From positions 186,001-250,000 of the forward strand of contig CAVQEG010000003.1 in NCBI GenBank assembly GCA_963711465.1: a DNA stretch of 64,000 nucleotides. Direction: 5' to 3'. The notes below the pieces were generated by a model. The model was given only the letters and a program-made list of their open reading frames with translations, made no database searches and was not told the origin of the DNA. Shown one piece after another: positions 41,863 to 49,243 of the stretch. The DNA comes from CAVQEG01 sp963711465. Its GTDB lineage: Bacteria; Bacteroidota; Ignavibacteria; OLB7. Each line of letters opens with the position of its first letter. Positions within the stretch are counted from its first letter, which is position 1. The position numbers and the translations under genes were made by a program.

Positions 41863-43254
41863 TCAGAATGATTCGTCGTCACCGGCGTGCGGCGGTCGCA
41901 CGCCGTTCGTATGCAGCGGCAGTTCCTCATACCGCTGCTCGAGGTTCTCGAAGCGCACGTACTCCTTGGCGAAGAGAAAGCGAGCGCTGCCCGTGGGTCC
42001 GTTGCGTTGCTTGGCGATGATGAACTCGGCGATGCCCGTCGTCGAATTGCCCTCGGCGTCGACGCGAATTCCGTAGTACTCGGGTCGGTGGATGAACGTC
42101 ACGACGTCCGCCGACTCCTCGAGCCCCGAGGTTTCCTTCAGGTCCTGCAGCTGGGGGCGTTTATTGCCGCGCTTTGTGACCTCGCGGTTCAGCTGGGCGA
42201 GCGTGACGATCGGGATCCGGAACTCCTTCGCCAGACCCTTGATGCCGAACGCCAGCTTCGAGAGCTCCTGCGAGTATCCGAGGTCGCCCGTCGTGCCGAT
42301 GAGCGTGAAGAAGTCGATGAACGCGATCCGCACCCCGTGTCGCCGAATCATCTGCCGCAGTCGGCCACGGAGCTCGGTGAGCGTCAGGCCCCCGCCGTCG
42401 TCGATGTGGATCGGCAGCCCCCGCAGTCGGCCGACCGCCGCCACCAGCGCCTCGACGTCGTGCTCGCGCAGGTCGTTGCGCAGGAGCTTCAGCGTGTTGA
42501 CCCGCGCCTCGCCGAACACCGAGCGCGCCGCCAGCTGCACAGCCGCCATCTCCAGCGAGAACACGGCCACCGGATGCCCGTCGCGTGCAAGGCCCTCGGC
42601 CTGCGTGAGCATCGCCGCCGTCTTGCCCATTGCCGGACGCGCGGCCAGCACGTAGTGGTTCGTCTGCTGGTAGCCGCCGATCATCAGGTCGTACGCCTGC
42701 ATGCCGGTGGCCATCCCCAGCAGCCGACCGCCCGAGGCGTGCATCTCTTCGATCAACTCGAGGACCTCGCCCAGCACGGTGTCGAACGACCGACTGCCGC
42801 CAACCCGCCGTTGCTCGAGCGCGTAGACATCCCGCGCCATCTGCTCGAGCTCGACGAACGCGTCGGCCCCCGGCTCGAAACACCGTTGCACGGCATCGGT
42901 CGCGACGGCGATCAACCGCCGGAGCAGCGAGCGTTCGTAGACGATCCGCGCGTAGTGCCCCACGTGCTCCGCCGTCGGTGTCGCCATGTTCAACTCGCTC
43001 AGGTACAGGCTGCCGCCGACGTCCGACAACATCGATTGCCGCTTGAGCTCGGCGTTCAGCGTCGTGATGTCCACCGGCTCGCCGCGCGAGCTCAGCGAGC
43101 GCATGGCAGCGAAGATCTTCTGGTGCGCGGGCTGGTAGAACGCGTCGCTGTCGAGCAGGCGCTCGGCCACGTGCATGGCCTTCGTGTCGAGCATGATGGC
43201 GCCGATCACCGCGCGCTCAGCCTCGATCGAGTGTGGTGGCACTCGCTGCTTCAT
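41863..43254 (-). CDS. dnaB: Replicative DNA helicase, DnaB type
   Basis: 463 residues. N-terminal domain: PHSIEAERAVIGAIMLD, ITTLNAEL. RecA-like domain: GGYQQTNHYVLAARPAMGKTAAMLTQAE (Walker A), VFSLEMAAVQLAARSVF, AFIDFFTLIGTT (Walker B), LAQLNREVTKRGNKRPQLQDLKETSGLEESADVVTFIHRPEYYG. A complete hexameric fork helicase, transcribed immediately downstream of the initiator gene, as in lambda-like O/P or helicase-loader modules. Confidence 0.95.
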   Translation of the reverse strand: MKQRVPPHSIEAERAVIGAIMLDTKAMHVAERLLDSDAFYQPAHQKIFAAMRSLSSRGEPVDITTLNAELKRQSMLSDVGGSLYLSELNMATPTAEHVGHYARIVYERSLLRRLIAVATDAVQRCFEPGADAFVELEQMARDVYALEQRRVGGSRSFDTVLGEVLELIEEMHASGGRLLGMATGMQAYDLMIGGYQQTNHYVLAARPAMGKTAAMLTQAEGLARDGHPVAVFSLEMAAVQLAARSVFGEARVNTLKLLRNDLREHDVEALVAAVGRLRGLPIHIDDGGGLTLTELRGRLRQMIRRHGVRIAFIDFFTLIGTTGDLGYSQELSKLAFGIKGLAKEFRIPIVTLAQLNREVTKRGNKRPQLQDLKETSGLEESADVVTFIHRPEYYGIRVDAEGNSTTGIAEFIIAKQRNGPTGSARFLFAKEYVRFENLEQRYEELPLHTNGVRPPHAGDDESF

Positions 43255-44393
43255 GCCGGCACCTCGAACGGGGTGAAGCCGTCCGGCACGGGCCGCGTGA
43301 AGTTCTCGGGGTCGACGAAGTACAGCTTGCCGCCGGCGTCGCGGTAGCTGCGCCACACAACCTGCCAGTCGCTGACGCCCTGCCGTGCGGCTCGCGCTTG
43401 TGCCCGCTCGAAGTCCATCATCCACCAGGCGTCGTCGGCCGCCGTCGGCCGCCCGCCGCGTATCACGCTCTCGGCGCTCACCGCTCGCGGTCGGAATCCG
43501 CCGCCCGCCGCCTGTTCGCCACGGTTGAACAGCCCGAGTCGTAGTCGCCAGTTGCGCAGCGGTGTGCCGCTGGCCGTCACCCAGCCCTGCGACGCGTAGA
43601 GCTCGAAGAACTTCGTGGCCGTGTCCGGCGCCACGCCGTCAACAGCCGCCGCGGCCAGCACGTCGTCGAGCGTCGGCGGACTCGTCTGCGGATCGTATGG
43701 CTGGCTGTCGGCATCAGGCGGTGAGGTCGGCGGTTGTCGGTCGTTGGTCCCCGCTGTCTCGCGCCGGTTCTCCTCTTCACTTCCGCGCGCGCGCCCGCGG
43801 GTGTTTGTGTGTGTATTCTCTTCCTGAAGAGTTAGAGCGTTGTAGAGTTGAATAGTATGTGTCCCACAACTGTCCCATTGCTGTCCCAAACGTGTCCCAC
43901 ACTTCGCGGATTCCGCTTCGGATTCCTCGTTTTTTGTCCCAAACGTGTCCCAACGCTGTCCCACTGGTGTCCCACGGAATCCGGTGAAATTCACGGCTGA
44001 GTCCGGCGGTCCGTCGTCGTTCGCATCACCGGACCGCAGGCGGCCGAACGCCGATCGCCAGTCCGCGATCTGTGCCTGGAGTTCGGGGATCGTGCGTTCA
44101 ACGCGCGTCTTCGACCAGCCCCACAGTCGAGCGTAGTCGCGGACGGACGGCTGCGAACTGCGGCCGCGAACCACCTGTTCCTCGTCCAGCATGTAGCTGA
44201 CGGCCGCCGCCTCGAAGCTGAAGGGTTCGGCGTCGCGGTCCTTCGCGCGCTGCGCGTATCGCAGGAGGTCGAGCAGGACAGTGGCCTGCACCGGGTAGCA
44301 GAAGGTGCTCGTCGGGGTCTGGCGCGATGGCTGGCGCCGGCGACGTGCGTGTGAGGGGGCATCGCCCCCGATCAATTGCAGGACGTGATTCAT
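43251..44393 (-). CDS. Replication initiator-like protein with origin inside gene
   Basis: 380 residues. N-terminal winged-helix-like region (TFCYPVQATVLLDLLRYAQRAKDRDAEPF, VRDYARLWGWSKTRVERTIPEL). A middle disordered segment coincides with eight TGGGACA repeats in the DNA, then C-terminal YASQGWVTASGTPLRNWRLRL and WQVVWRSYRDAGGKLYF. The gene is directly upstream of DnaB and shares a four-base overlap. A replication protein with its own origin embedded in the coding sequence is the lambda O pattern. Confidence 0.72.
   Translation of the reverse strand: MNHVLQLIGGDAPSHARRRRQPSRQTPTSTFCYPVQATVLLDLLRYAQRAKDRDAEPFSFEAAAVSYMLDEEQVVRGRSSQPSVRDYARLWGWSKTRVERTIPELQAQIADWRSAFGRLRSGDANDDGPPDSAVNFTGFRGTPVGQRWDTFGTKNEESEAESAKCGTRLGQQWDSCGTHTIQLYNALTLQEENTHTNTRGRARGSEEENRRETAGTNDRQPPTSPPDADSQPYDPQTSPPTLDDVLAAAAVDGVAPDTATKFFELYASQGWVTASGTPLRNWRLRLGLFNRGEQAAGGGFRPRAVSAESVIRGGRPTAADDAWWMMDFERAQARAARQGVSDWQVVWRSYRDAGGKLYFVDPENFTRPVPDGFTPFEVPA
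43860..43974. other. Replication origin candidate: 2 x 4 iterons at 11-bp spacing
   Basis: TGTCCCA occurs at 43860, 43871, 43882 and 43893, then at 43935, 43946, 43957 and 43968. Each set of four has an exact 11-base period, about one helical turn, and the groups are 42 bases apart. An AT-rich stretch with an obvious T/A/G bias lies at 43803-43859. The arrangement inside the initiator gene matches lambda-type origins. Confidence 0.8.
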
Positions 44394-44842
44394 CAGGTGG
44401 AGCGTTGATTGAGGCGTTTGAGGAATTCGGTAGTCGGCTCGTCGGGGATGTAGAAGTCCCGGAGGTCGGGGGCGCCCGGCGCACCCTCGGCGATGTCGGA
44501 GGAGGTCGTTGGACGCCGAGGCGTCCGCTCCGTGGCGGGTGACGCGCCGCCGCCGGCCCAGTGGCGGGCGCGCGTCGATCGCCGTGCACCGCGACCGTGC
44601 ACGTGGGCGTCGTCGCGTTGCATCGCGGCCCGTGCGCTGTCGCAGTTCGCTCGAGAGGTGCGCCGGTGACTGCTCCCCGGCTTGGCTGGCCACGTCGTGA
44701 CCAGCCGTTGTCCGTCGTCACCGTCGTAGAAGTCGCAGAGCTTCCGGAACTCGTGGTACGAGAGCCCCATATACTCCGCAGCCTCGGGGATGGTGAGCGC
44801 CGCGTGTGGATCACTCGATATGTCGCGGTGACGGCGACTCAT
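44393..44842 (-). CDS. MerR/excisionase-like helix-turn-helix protein
   Basis: 149 residues. ALTIPEAAEYMGLSYHEFRKLCDFY at residues 14-39 is an excisionase/MerR-like HTH; the remainder is Arg/Gly/Thr-rich with little predicted structure, ending TTEFLKRLNQRST. The gene starts with a four-base overlap to the Rad52-like gene and ends at the initiator start. Possibly an early DNA-binding accessory protein; excisionase is an alternative but would normally sit nearer the integrase. Confidence 0.55.
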   Translation of the reverse strand: MSRRHRDISSDPHAALTIPEAAEYMGLSYHEFRKLCDFYDGDDGQRLVTTWPAKPGSSHRRTSRANCDSARAAMQRDDAHVHGRGARRSTRARHWAGGGASPATERTPRRPTTSSDIAEGAPGAPDLRDFYIPDEPTTEFLKRLNQRST

Positions 44843-46449
44843 CAGCCCTGCAACGCGGCTCGTTCTTCGTACTCGTCACGCACCGCGCTGTCCATCACCG
44901 CCTTTCGCACCCTGGCGTAGTCGCGGTCCTGAACGTCCGCCGTCTTCTCGTAGCCGAGACTCCCGAGGTAGGCGCGGGCCGCGTCGGCCGACCACCCTTC
45001 GTCGGTGAACGCCTTGCGCAGGGCCTTGACCCGTGCCTCACTGATAACTGCGGCGTCCGGCGTCGTTGACGTCCGGTTCACGGCCTTCTTCGCAGGCGGT
45101 GGCTCGGACTGCCGCATGTTGCCCGGCAGCCGGTCGTCGTCCATCCCGAGGTTCGACGCCAGCTCGTCCATCGACTGGTTGACCGCCTGCTTGATCCGCG
45201 CGTGGAGCCCGGCATCCGTCAGGCGGTTGTGCAGGTGGCTGTAGAGGTCGGCGGGAATCGCTTCGACCGACTCGATGTCGTGCTGCCGAAGCAGCGCCAT
45301 GTACATGGCGTGCGACCACAGATTGTCCGCCGCGTGTTGCTTGAATGCCGATACCTGCTGCGATGTGATGGTGCCGTTGGCCTCGGCCGGCGCCTCGATC
45401 TCGGCGGTGATGCGGCTGTGCGCCTCGCGGTTGTCGAGCGCGTCACACATCCGTTTGTAGTCCGTCCGCCGGATCTCCTCCACGTTCTCGTACCCAAACT
45501 TTGAGATCATCAACCGGATTTCGTCGGGCGTCCACCCCGCTGCCTTTGCGATGTCGCGGAACCTCCGTCCCTGCGGAAACGAAATGAGCGCTTCGTTTCC
45601 GGCCGCGGCCTTCGCCGGAGCGGCTTTCGCCGGAGCGGTCTTCGCCGGCGGCGTCTTCGTCACGGTCCCCGCCTGTGGCTCGCTCGGAAACTCCCACTCC
45701 GCGTCTTCGGCGTCCGCCGGTCGGTGCACGGCCGCCACCGGCCGCTGTCGCGCAACGGGCTCTCGTCGCGCGCCCTGCGCGCGCGGTGCCTGCGAATCGT
45801 CTTCCTTCCACGGCCAGATGTCGATCGGTGGATCCGACTTCTTCCGCCACATTTTCTTCTTGCGGGGGTTGCCATCCCGCTCCCGGTTCGCGCACCAGAC
45901 CTCGATCGCGTGTTCGGCCTTCCACTGCTCGGTCCACGTCCGGTCCCACAACTCCATCGTCACGCCCATGTGCTTGCAGCAGCGCATGATGCAGTTCGTG
46001 CGCGCGCTTTCCACCGTGTCGCCCCAGCTCATGCGCCCGCTGTCCGGGTGATACTTCTGCTCGCCGATGGCCTCGGTCACGAACCGGCCGTACACGTACA
46101 GCCGCGCGTGGTAGTACAGCACGTGTTCCGCGTCGTCCACGCGAATGCCGTTGGGCTCGACGGGAACGAGCACCGCGGCTCCGGCCCCGAATGCCCGCGT
46201 CAGAATGTTGTGGTAGAAGCCACCGGAGAGGTAGACCGGGCCGTCCGGACGGATCAGAACATCGTCGGGGTTGACTGGTGCGTGCAGGATGCTGGTCACC
46301 TGCTCCGGAAACGGAGCGTCGGACAGCAGCGCGTAGGGGTTCGCCTGCGTCACGCCCTCGACGGGCGCGCTGTTGGTCGTCTGGAGGTCGCCGTTGGAAT
46401 ACGGTACCACCGCGGCGTCGGTGGCATCGGGTTTTGTATCGCTGTTCAT
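44842..46449 (-). CDS. Mgm101/Rad52-like single-strand annealing protein
   Basis: 535 residues. Residues 85-180 carry the Mgm101/Rad52-type core: FYHNILTRAFGAGAAVLVP, YVYGRFVTEAIGEQKYH, MSWGDTVESARTNCIMRCCKHMGVTMELWDRTWT. A basic segment (RKKKMWRKK) and a Pro/Ala/Lys-rich linker (PPAKTAPAKAAPAKAA) follow. The last 240 residues contain three related helical modules of about 45 residues. The protein would anneal ssDNA during phage recombination. Preceded by GAGCACTCCG. Confidence 0.85.
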   Translation of the reverse strand: MNSDTKPDATDAAVVPYSNGDLQTTNSAPVEGVTQANPYALLSDAPFPEQVTSILHAPVNPDDVLIRPDGPVYLSGGFYHNILTRAFGAGAAVLVPVEPNGIRVDDAEHVLYYHARLYVYGRFVTEAIGEQKYHPDSGRMSWGDTVESARTNCIMRCCKHMGVTMELWDRTWTEQWKAEHAIEVWCANRERDGNPRKKKMWRKKSDPPIDIWPWKEDDSQAPRAQGARREPVARQRPVAAVHRPADAEDAEWEFPSEPQAGTVTKTPPAKTAPAKAAPAKAAAGNEALISFPQGRRFRDIAKAAGWTPDEIRLMISKFGYENVEEIRRTDYKRMCDALDNREAHSRITAEIEAPAEANGTITSQQVSAFKQHAADNLWSHAMYMALLRQHDIESVEAIPADLYSHLHNRLTDAGLHARIKQAVNQSMDELASNLGMDDDRLPGNMRQSEPPPAKKAVNRTSTTPDAAVISEARVKALRKAFTDEGWSADAARAYLGSLGYEKTADVQDRDYARVRKAVMDSAVRDEYEERAALQG

Positions 46450-46664
46450 CGGAGTGCTCTCACTGCGTGGATGATGACTGCCACCGCCAGCAGCATGCAG
46501 GCGGTCAGCAGCAAACCATTTCGGATACCTCGCCACAGGCGACGCGAGGCCTCGGCCTCGTCGTACGCCCGCAGCATCTCGTACATCTCCTCCGGTGTCG
46601 GCCGGAGCCCGGTATCACGGTCGAGTTGACCGCGATCGTTGATCACCACTTGACTTCGTTCCAT
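46446..46664 (-). CDS. Small membrane protein
   Basis: 72 residues: acidic helix (LRPTPEEMYEMLRAYDEAE) followed by one transmembrane segment (GLLLTACMLLAVAVIIHAV). Start overlaps the Rad52-like gene stop by four bases. Unknown; an early host-takeover protein is possible. Confidence 0.5.
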   Translation of the reverse strand: MERSQVVINDRGQLDRDTGLRPTPEEMYEMLRAYDEAEASRRLWRGIRNGLLLTACMLLAVAVIIHAVRALR

Positions 46665-46710
46665 CGTCTGGTGTAGATTGATGGCAGCTCCATTCGGCGC
46701 TAGCCAGGAG

Positions 46711-47073
46711 TTACCTGCCCTGTGTCTCCGTTCGCGCGGAGCCGGGGCTTTTCTTTTGTCCGACCCTCGCGATCAGCTTGTCGGTCATGCTGATCGCCTT
46801 CTCCACCGCCGATTCCTCCGTCAACCGCATCTCGGTGTTCGTCAGCAGTCCGTTGAGGACGGCGGCAGCCGTCTGCAGCCGTTGGTCGTTCGTCGCTCGC
46901 ATGTCGTACCTCGGGTGTGTCGTGTATAGGAGCCACCCCACCGCCGCGAGCCAGATGAGACCGACTGCAATCGCGATCGCCATCCGTACCGTCGTCGGTG
47001 GGTCGAGGCAAGCCGGTGCCTGCCCCGTCAGAAGCCAGAAGCTTCCGGGGTCAAGTGCTTGTGTGAATTCCAT
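46711..47073 (-). CDS. Small membrane protein, first early gene after cro
   Basis: 120 residues: a transmembrane segment (MAIAIAVGLIWLAAVGWLLY) after a 30-residue head, then a cytoplasmic-type helical tail (QTAAAVLNGLLTNTEMRLTEESAVEKAI). Second gene of the leftward early transcript. No family recognised. Confidence 0.5.
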   Translation of the reverse strand: MEFTQALDPGSFWLLTGQAPACLDPPTTVRMAIAIAVGLIWLAAVGWLLYTTHPRYDMRATNDQRLQTAAAVLNGLLTNTEMRLTEESAVEKAISMTDKLIARVGQKKSPGSARTETQGR

Positions 47074-47120
47074 GGTCTATGTCAGGGGTGGGGGTGCGTG
47101 TCCAGACTCAGTTGTGTGCA

Positions 47121-47381
47121 TCACGCCGCATTCCTCTCCGCATTGATGAAGTACGTTGCGTCCTTGCCGATCCACCGACAGAGCTTGAGAAACGTATCCA
47201 GCTCGGGGATGCTCTCCCCGCGCGCCACGCGCCGGAGTGTGTACCAGGGAATACCGGCCTCCCGTGCCGCAGCGACATACGTGCGCTCCCCGCGCCGTAC
47301 ATCCACCGCAATTGCCAACCTCTTGATGTCCACGAGCGTCGTCTCAGACGCAACCTTCCCGCTATTGCTGCGTTTTGACAT
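47121..47381 (-). CDS. Cro-like XRE repressor
   Basis: 86 residues, start MSKRSNSGK at 47381. HTH covers residues 24-65: DVRRGERTYVAAAREAGIPWYTLRRVARGESIPELDTFLKLCRWIGK. It is divergent from the CI-like gene, first in the leftward lytic operon, which is the position of Cro. It probably competes for the palindrome at 47440. Confidence 0.8.
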   Translation of the reverse strand: MSKRSNSGKVASETTLVDIKRLAIAVDVRRGERTYVAAAREAGIPWYTLRRVARGESIPELDTFLKLCRWIGKDATYFINAERNAA

Positions 47382-47439
47382 TTGAGTATTATTCACGCAT
47401 CTATGTAAACCGATGCCCGAATTTAAATGGATCAACGAG

Positions 47440-47454
47440 AACTTCCAAGAAGTT
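47440..47454. promoter_or_regulatory. Candidate CI/Cro operator, perfect palindrome
   Basis: AACTTCCAAGAAGTT: six-base arms AACTTC and GAAGTT around CAA. It lies between the two divergent regulator genes if the repressor starts at 47482. A TTGACA at 47375-47380 on the plus strand could serve as a -35 for the repressor. Confidence 0.7.
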
Positions 47455-47481
47455 TTTCACCGATCCGCGAGATTTTTTTCT

Positions 47482-47847
47482 ATGACGCTCGGTGAGCGGC
47501 TGAAGTTGTTCGCGAAAGAGCGATTTGGAACACTACAGGCGTTTGGTGTGGAGGTGGGGATGACGAGTGGCCAGCTGAGCAACTACACCACGGGTAGGGT
47601 GCAGCCTGGAACGGAAATCCTGGAGCGTTTCGCAGGCGCCGGGCTCAACGTTCACTGGCTGTTGACCGGCCGTGGAGAGATGGACGCACCGACGACGGAG
47701 AAGAAAGAAGGCGCTGCGTCCGGATTCATTGGATTCCTGACACAGGAGCAGATTGATCAACTCCAGGCGTTGCTTGCAACAGCACGGCCGGCGGAAGAGA
47801 TCAAGGGGGAGATCAAACAGCGAGAGAAGTCAGCCAAGAACACGTGA
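47482..47847 (+). CDS. CI-like phage repressor (XRE HTH plus C-terminal helix)
   Basis: 121 residues from the ATG at 47482; an upstream ATG at 47413 would add 23 unlikely residues. HTH: TLGERLKLFAKERFGTLQAFGVEVGMTSGQLSNYTTGRVQPGTEILERFAGAGLNVHWLLTGRGE. The LNVHWLLTG ending is typical of CI-type N-terminal domains. The rest is a short helical C-terminus (GFIGFLTQEQIDQLQALLATARPAEEIK) probably for dimerisation. No S24 peptidase domain is present in the same protein. Confidence 0.82.
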   Translation: MTLGERLKLFAKERFGTLQAFGVEVGMTSGQLSNYTTGRVQPGTEILERFAGAGLNVHWLLTGRGEMDAPTTEKKEGAASGFIGFLTQEQIDQLQALLATARPAEEIKGEIKQREKSAKNT

Positions 47848-47894
47848 TGGTGTCGTCTGCCGATGAAGTCCGTTGTTCTGATAGAAACTACTGA

Positions 47895-48161
47895 TACGCA
47901 GAACCTGGTGCTCGGCGACTTGTCGTACACGGCAATGCGAGTTCCAGCCACGGCCTGTCGATCGACTGGCTGCTGACAGGAAGTGGAAACCCTGAGGTAC
48001 CTGATGCGAGTCTGTCGTCAGACCGCGACGCATCGGGTTTCATCGGGTTCCTGACGCAGGACCAGATCGATCAACTGCAGGCGCTTCTCCTCAACGCGCG
48101 GCCGGCGGAGGAGATCAAGAAGGAGTTGGAGAGGAGAGAGAAGGAAGGCCGCACGCACTGA
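47895..48161 (+). pseudogene. Truncated copy of the repressor C-terminal half
   Basis: Open frame of 88 codons without a start: reads SSSHGLSIDWLLTGSGNPEV then GFIGFLTQDQIDQLQALLLNARPAEEIKKELERREKE, clearly homologous to the repressor's GLNVHWLLTGRGE ... GFIGFLTQEQIDQLQALLATARPAEEIK. The HTH half is missing and no start codon is available. A remnant of a tandem duplication or of recombination with another phage. Confidence 0.85.
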
Positions 48162-48343
48162 GCACACCACCGGACTGTGGCTGTCCGGTGCTCAGTGACC
48201 ACCCACGTCAGACGGGTAATCGCTCAGGGACGACAGAGAATCACCTGATCCGTTCTCAAACGGCTCGGTCCTCGACGCCTCACCCCTCGCCGCGAAGGAT
48301 CACGTTGGCGGGCGTCGGCAGGAGCCCCCTATGCATTTCCCCA

Positions 48344-48736
48344 ATGCCACTTATTCGACAGATGGTCGAAGACCTCACCCGGGTCCCGACCATCGCAGCG
48401 GGACACCTTCGGCACTCGGACCTCGATCAGACCGGAGGCCAGGCCTTCCCGCTGCCCCTCGACCTCAATCCACGGACCACCGGTGCCTACGTGGTCCCCG
48501 ACGACACGCTCGAGCCGTGGCACTATTGCCGCGGTGACCTCGTGTTGTTCGACCTCGACGCCGTCGCAGCCGACGGCAGTAGCGTCTATGCCGACACGCC
48601 GCACGGCGAGTCGATCTATCAGCTTCGGGACGGCGTGCTCGAGCATGTCGACGGACACACAGTCCCGGCGCCGATGGCGCGGGTCTACGGACCCGTGACC
48701 TACCTCCTGCGATCAACAGCCATTCAACGTGCGTGA
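48344..48736 (+). CDS. S24/LexA-like protein with Ser replaced by Thr
   Basis: 130 residues, ATG 48344. The order AYVVPDDTLEPWHYCRGDLVLFDLD, then SIYQLRDGVLEHVDGHTVP, then MARVYGPVTYLLRS matches the LexA/CI C-terminal beta-roll (D-S-M-E-P ... G-D-L-V-L-V-D ... and the terminal I-I-G-x-V-x-x-L). The catalytic Ser of D-S-M-E-P is a Thr here (D-D-T-L-E-P), and no clear Lys base was seen. It may be a separated repressor dimerisation domain or an antirepressor-like protein. Confidence 0.5.
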   Translation: MPLIRQMVEDLTRVPTIAAGHLRHSDLDQTGGQAFPLPLDLNPRTTGAYVVPDDTLEPWHYCRGDLVLFDLDAVAADGSSVYADTPHGESIYQLRDGVLEHVDGHTVPAPMARVYGPVTYLLRSTAIQRA

Positions 48737-48743
48737 CCCGTAA

Positions 48744-48773
48744 GCCCGCCCGCGACCCCGGGGCGGGCCTTTT
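48744..48773 (+). terminator. Rho-independent terminator
   Basis: GCCCGCC and GGCGGGC arms with a GC-rich loop, followed by TTTT on the plus strand. It lies directly after the S24-like gene. Confidence 0.8.
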
Positions 48774-48838
48774 ATCCGCACACAGTACCGCCAGCAACAA
48801 CGTTCTATGGTTCGGACAACAATAAATGAACGCCCAAT

Positions 48839-49243
48839 ATGAAGGTTCAGATACTTGTCACCGTCGCCCTCACAGTCGTTGCCTGTTCACACGTCCAAAA
48901 CGACGCTGAAATTCCGCCCGCAATGTGGCCACAGGTTCAGGATGCCTGGAACGTAGGGCTCGGTGCAGCCCAGGACTCTGGTGCATGGCAGTACAAATTT
49001 GCCGATCCGGATAGTGCAATTACGCAGCTCGATATCGATGGCAGTGAATTCAAGTTCTCGACCATCGATTATACCATCACACTGGACACGGCTGACGGAA
49101 CCGGGACAGTTCAGGGCATCGGCGATGCATCGAATCCGGCATTGCAAGGTGCGGGAAATTTCATTGTCGGAATTCATCGGGTTGACACGCATTGGGTTGC
49201 TGACACGGGGGTCGGGGCGGTGTATTTCCAGGGTAGTCTATGA
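48839..49243 (+). CDS. Lipoprotein, likely moron
   Basis: 134 residues with a signal sequence and lipobox (MKVQILVTVALTVVACS, Cys at residue 16), then a soluble beta/Asp-rich domain (ITQLDIDGSEFKFSTIDYTITLDTADGTGTV). GC content is visibly lower than in the phage core. Surface lipoproteins in the lysogeny arm often block superinfection; no family recognised. Its stop overlaps the methyltransferase start by four bases. Confidence 0.6.
   Translation: MKVQILVTVALTVVACSHVQNDAEIPPAMWPQVQDAWNVGLGAAQDSGAWQYKFADPDSAITQLDIDGSEFKFSTIDYTITLDTADGTGTVQGIGDASNPALQGAGNFIVGIHRVDTHWVADTGVGAVYFQGSL

Noticed and set aside
41887..43347. Plus-strand ORF of 486 codons
   Set aside because: It lies opposite dnaB, which is complete and unambiguous.
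43860..43974. Possible CRISPR mini-array from the TGTCCCA repeats
   Set aside because: Unit is 11 bases with a 7-base core, no spacers of the usual size, and the array lies inside the initiator gene; it fits iterons.
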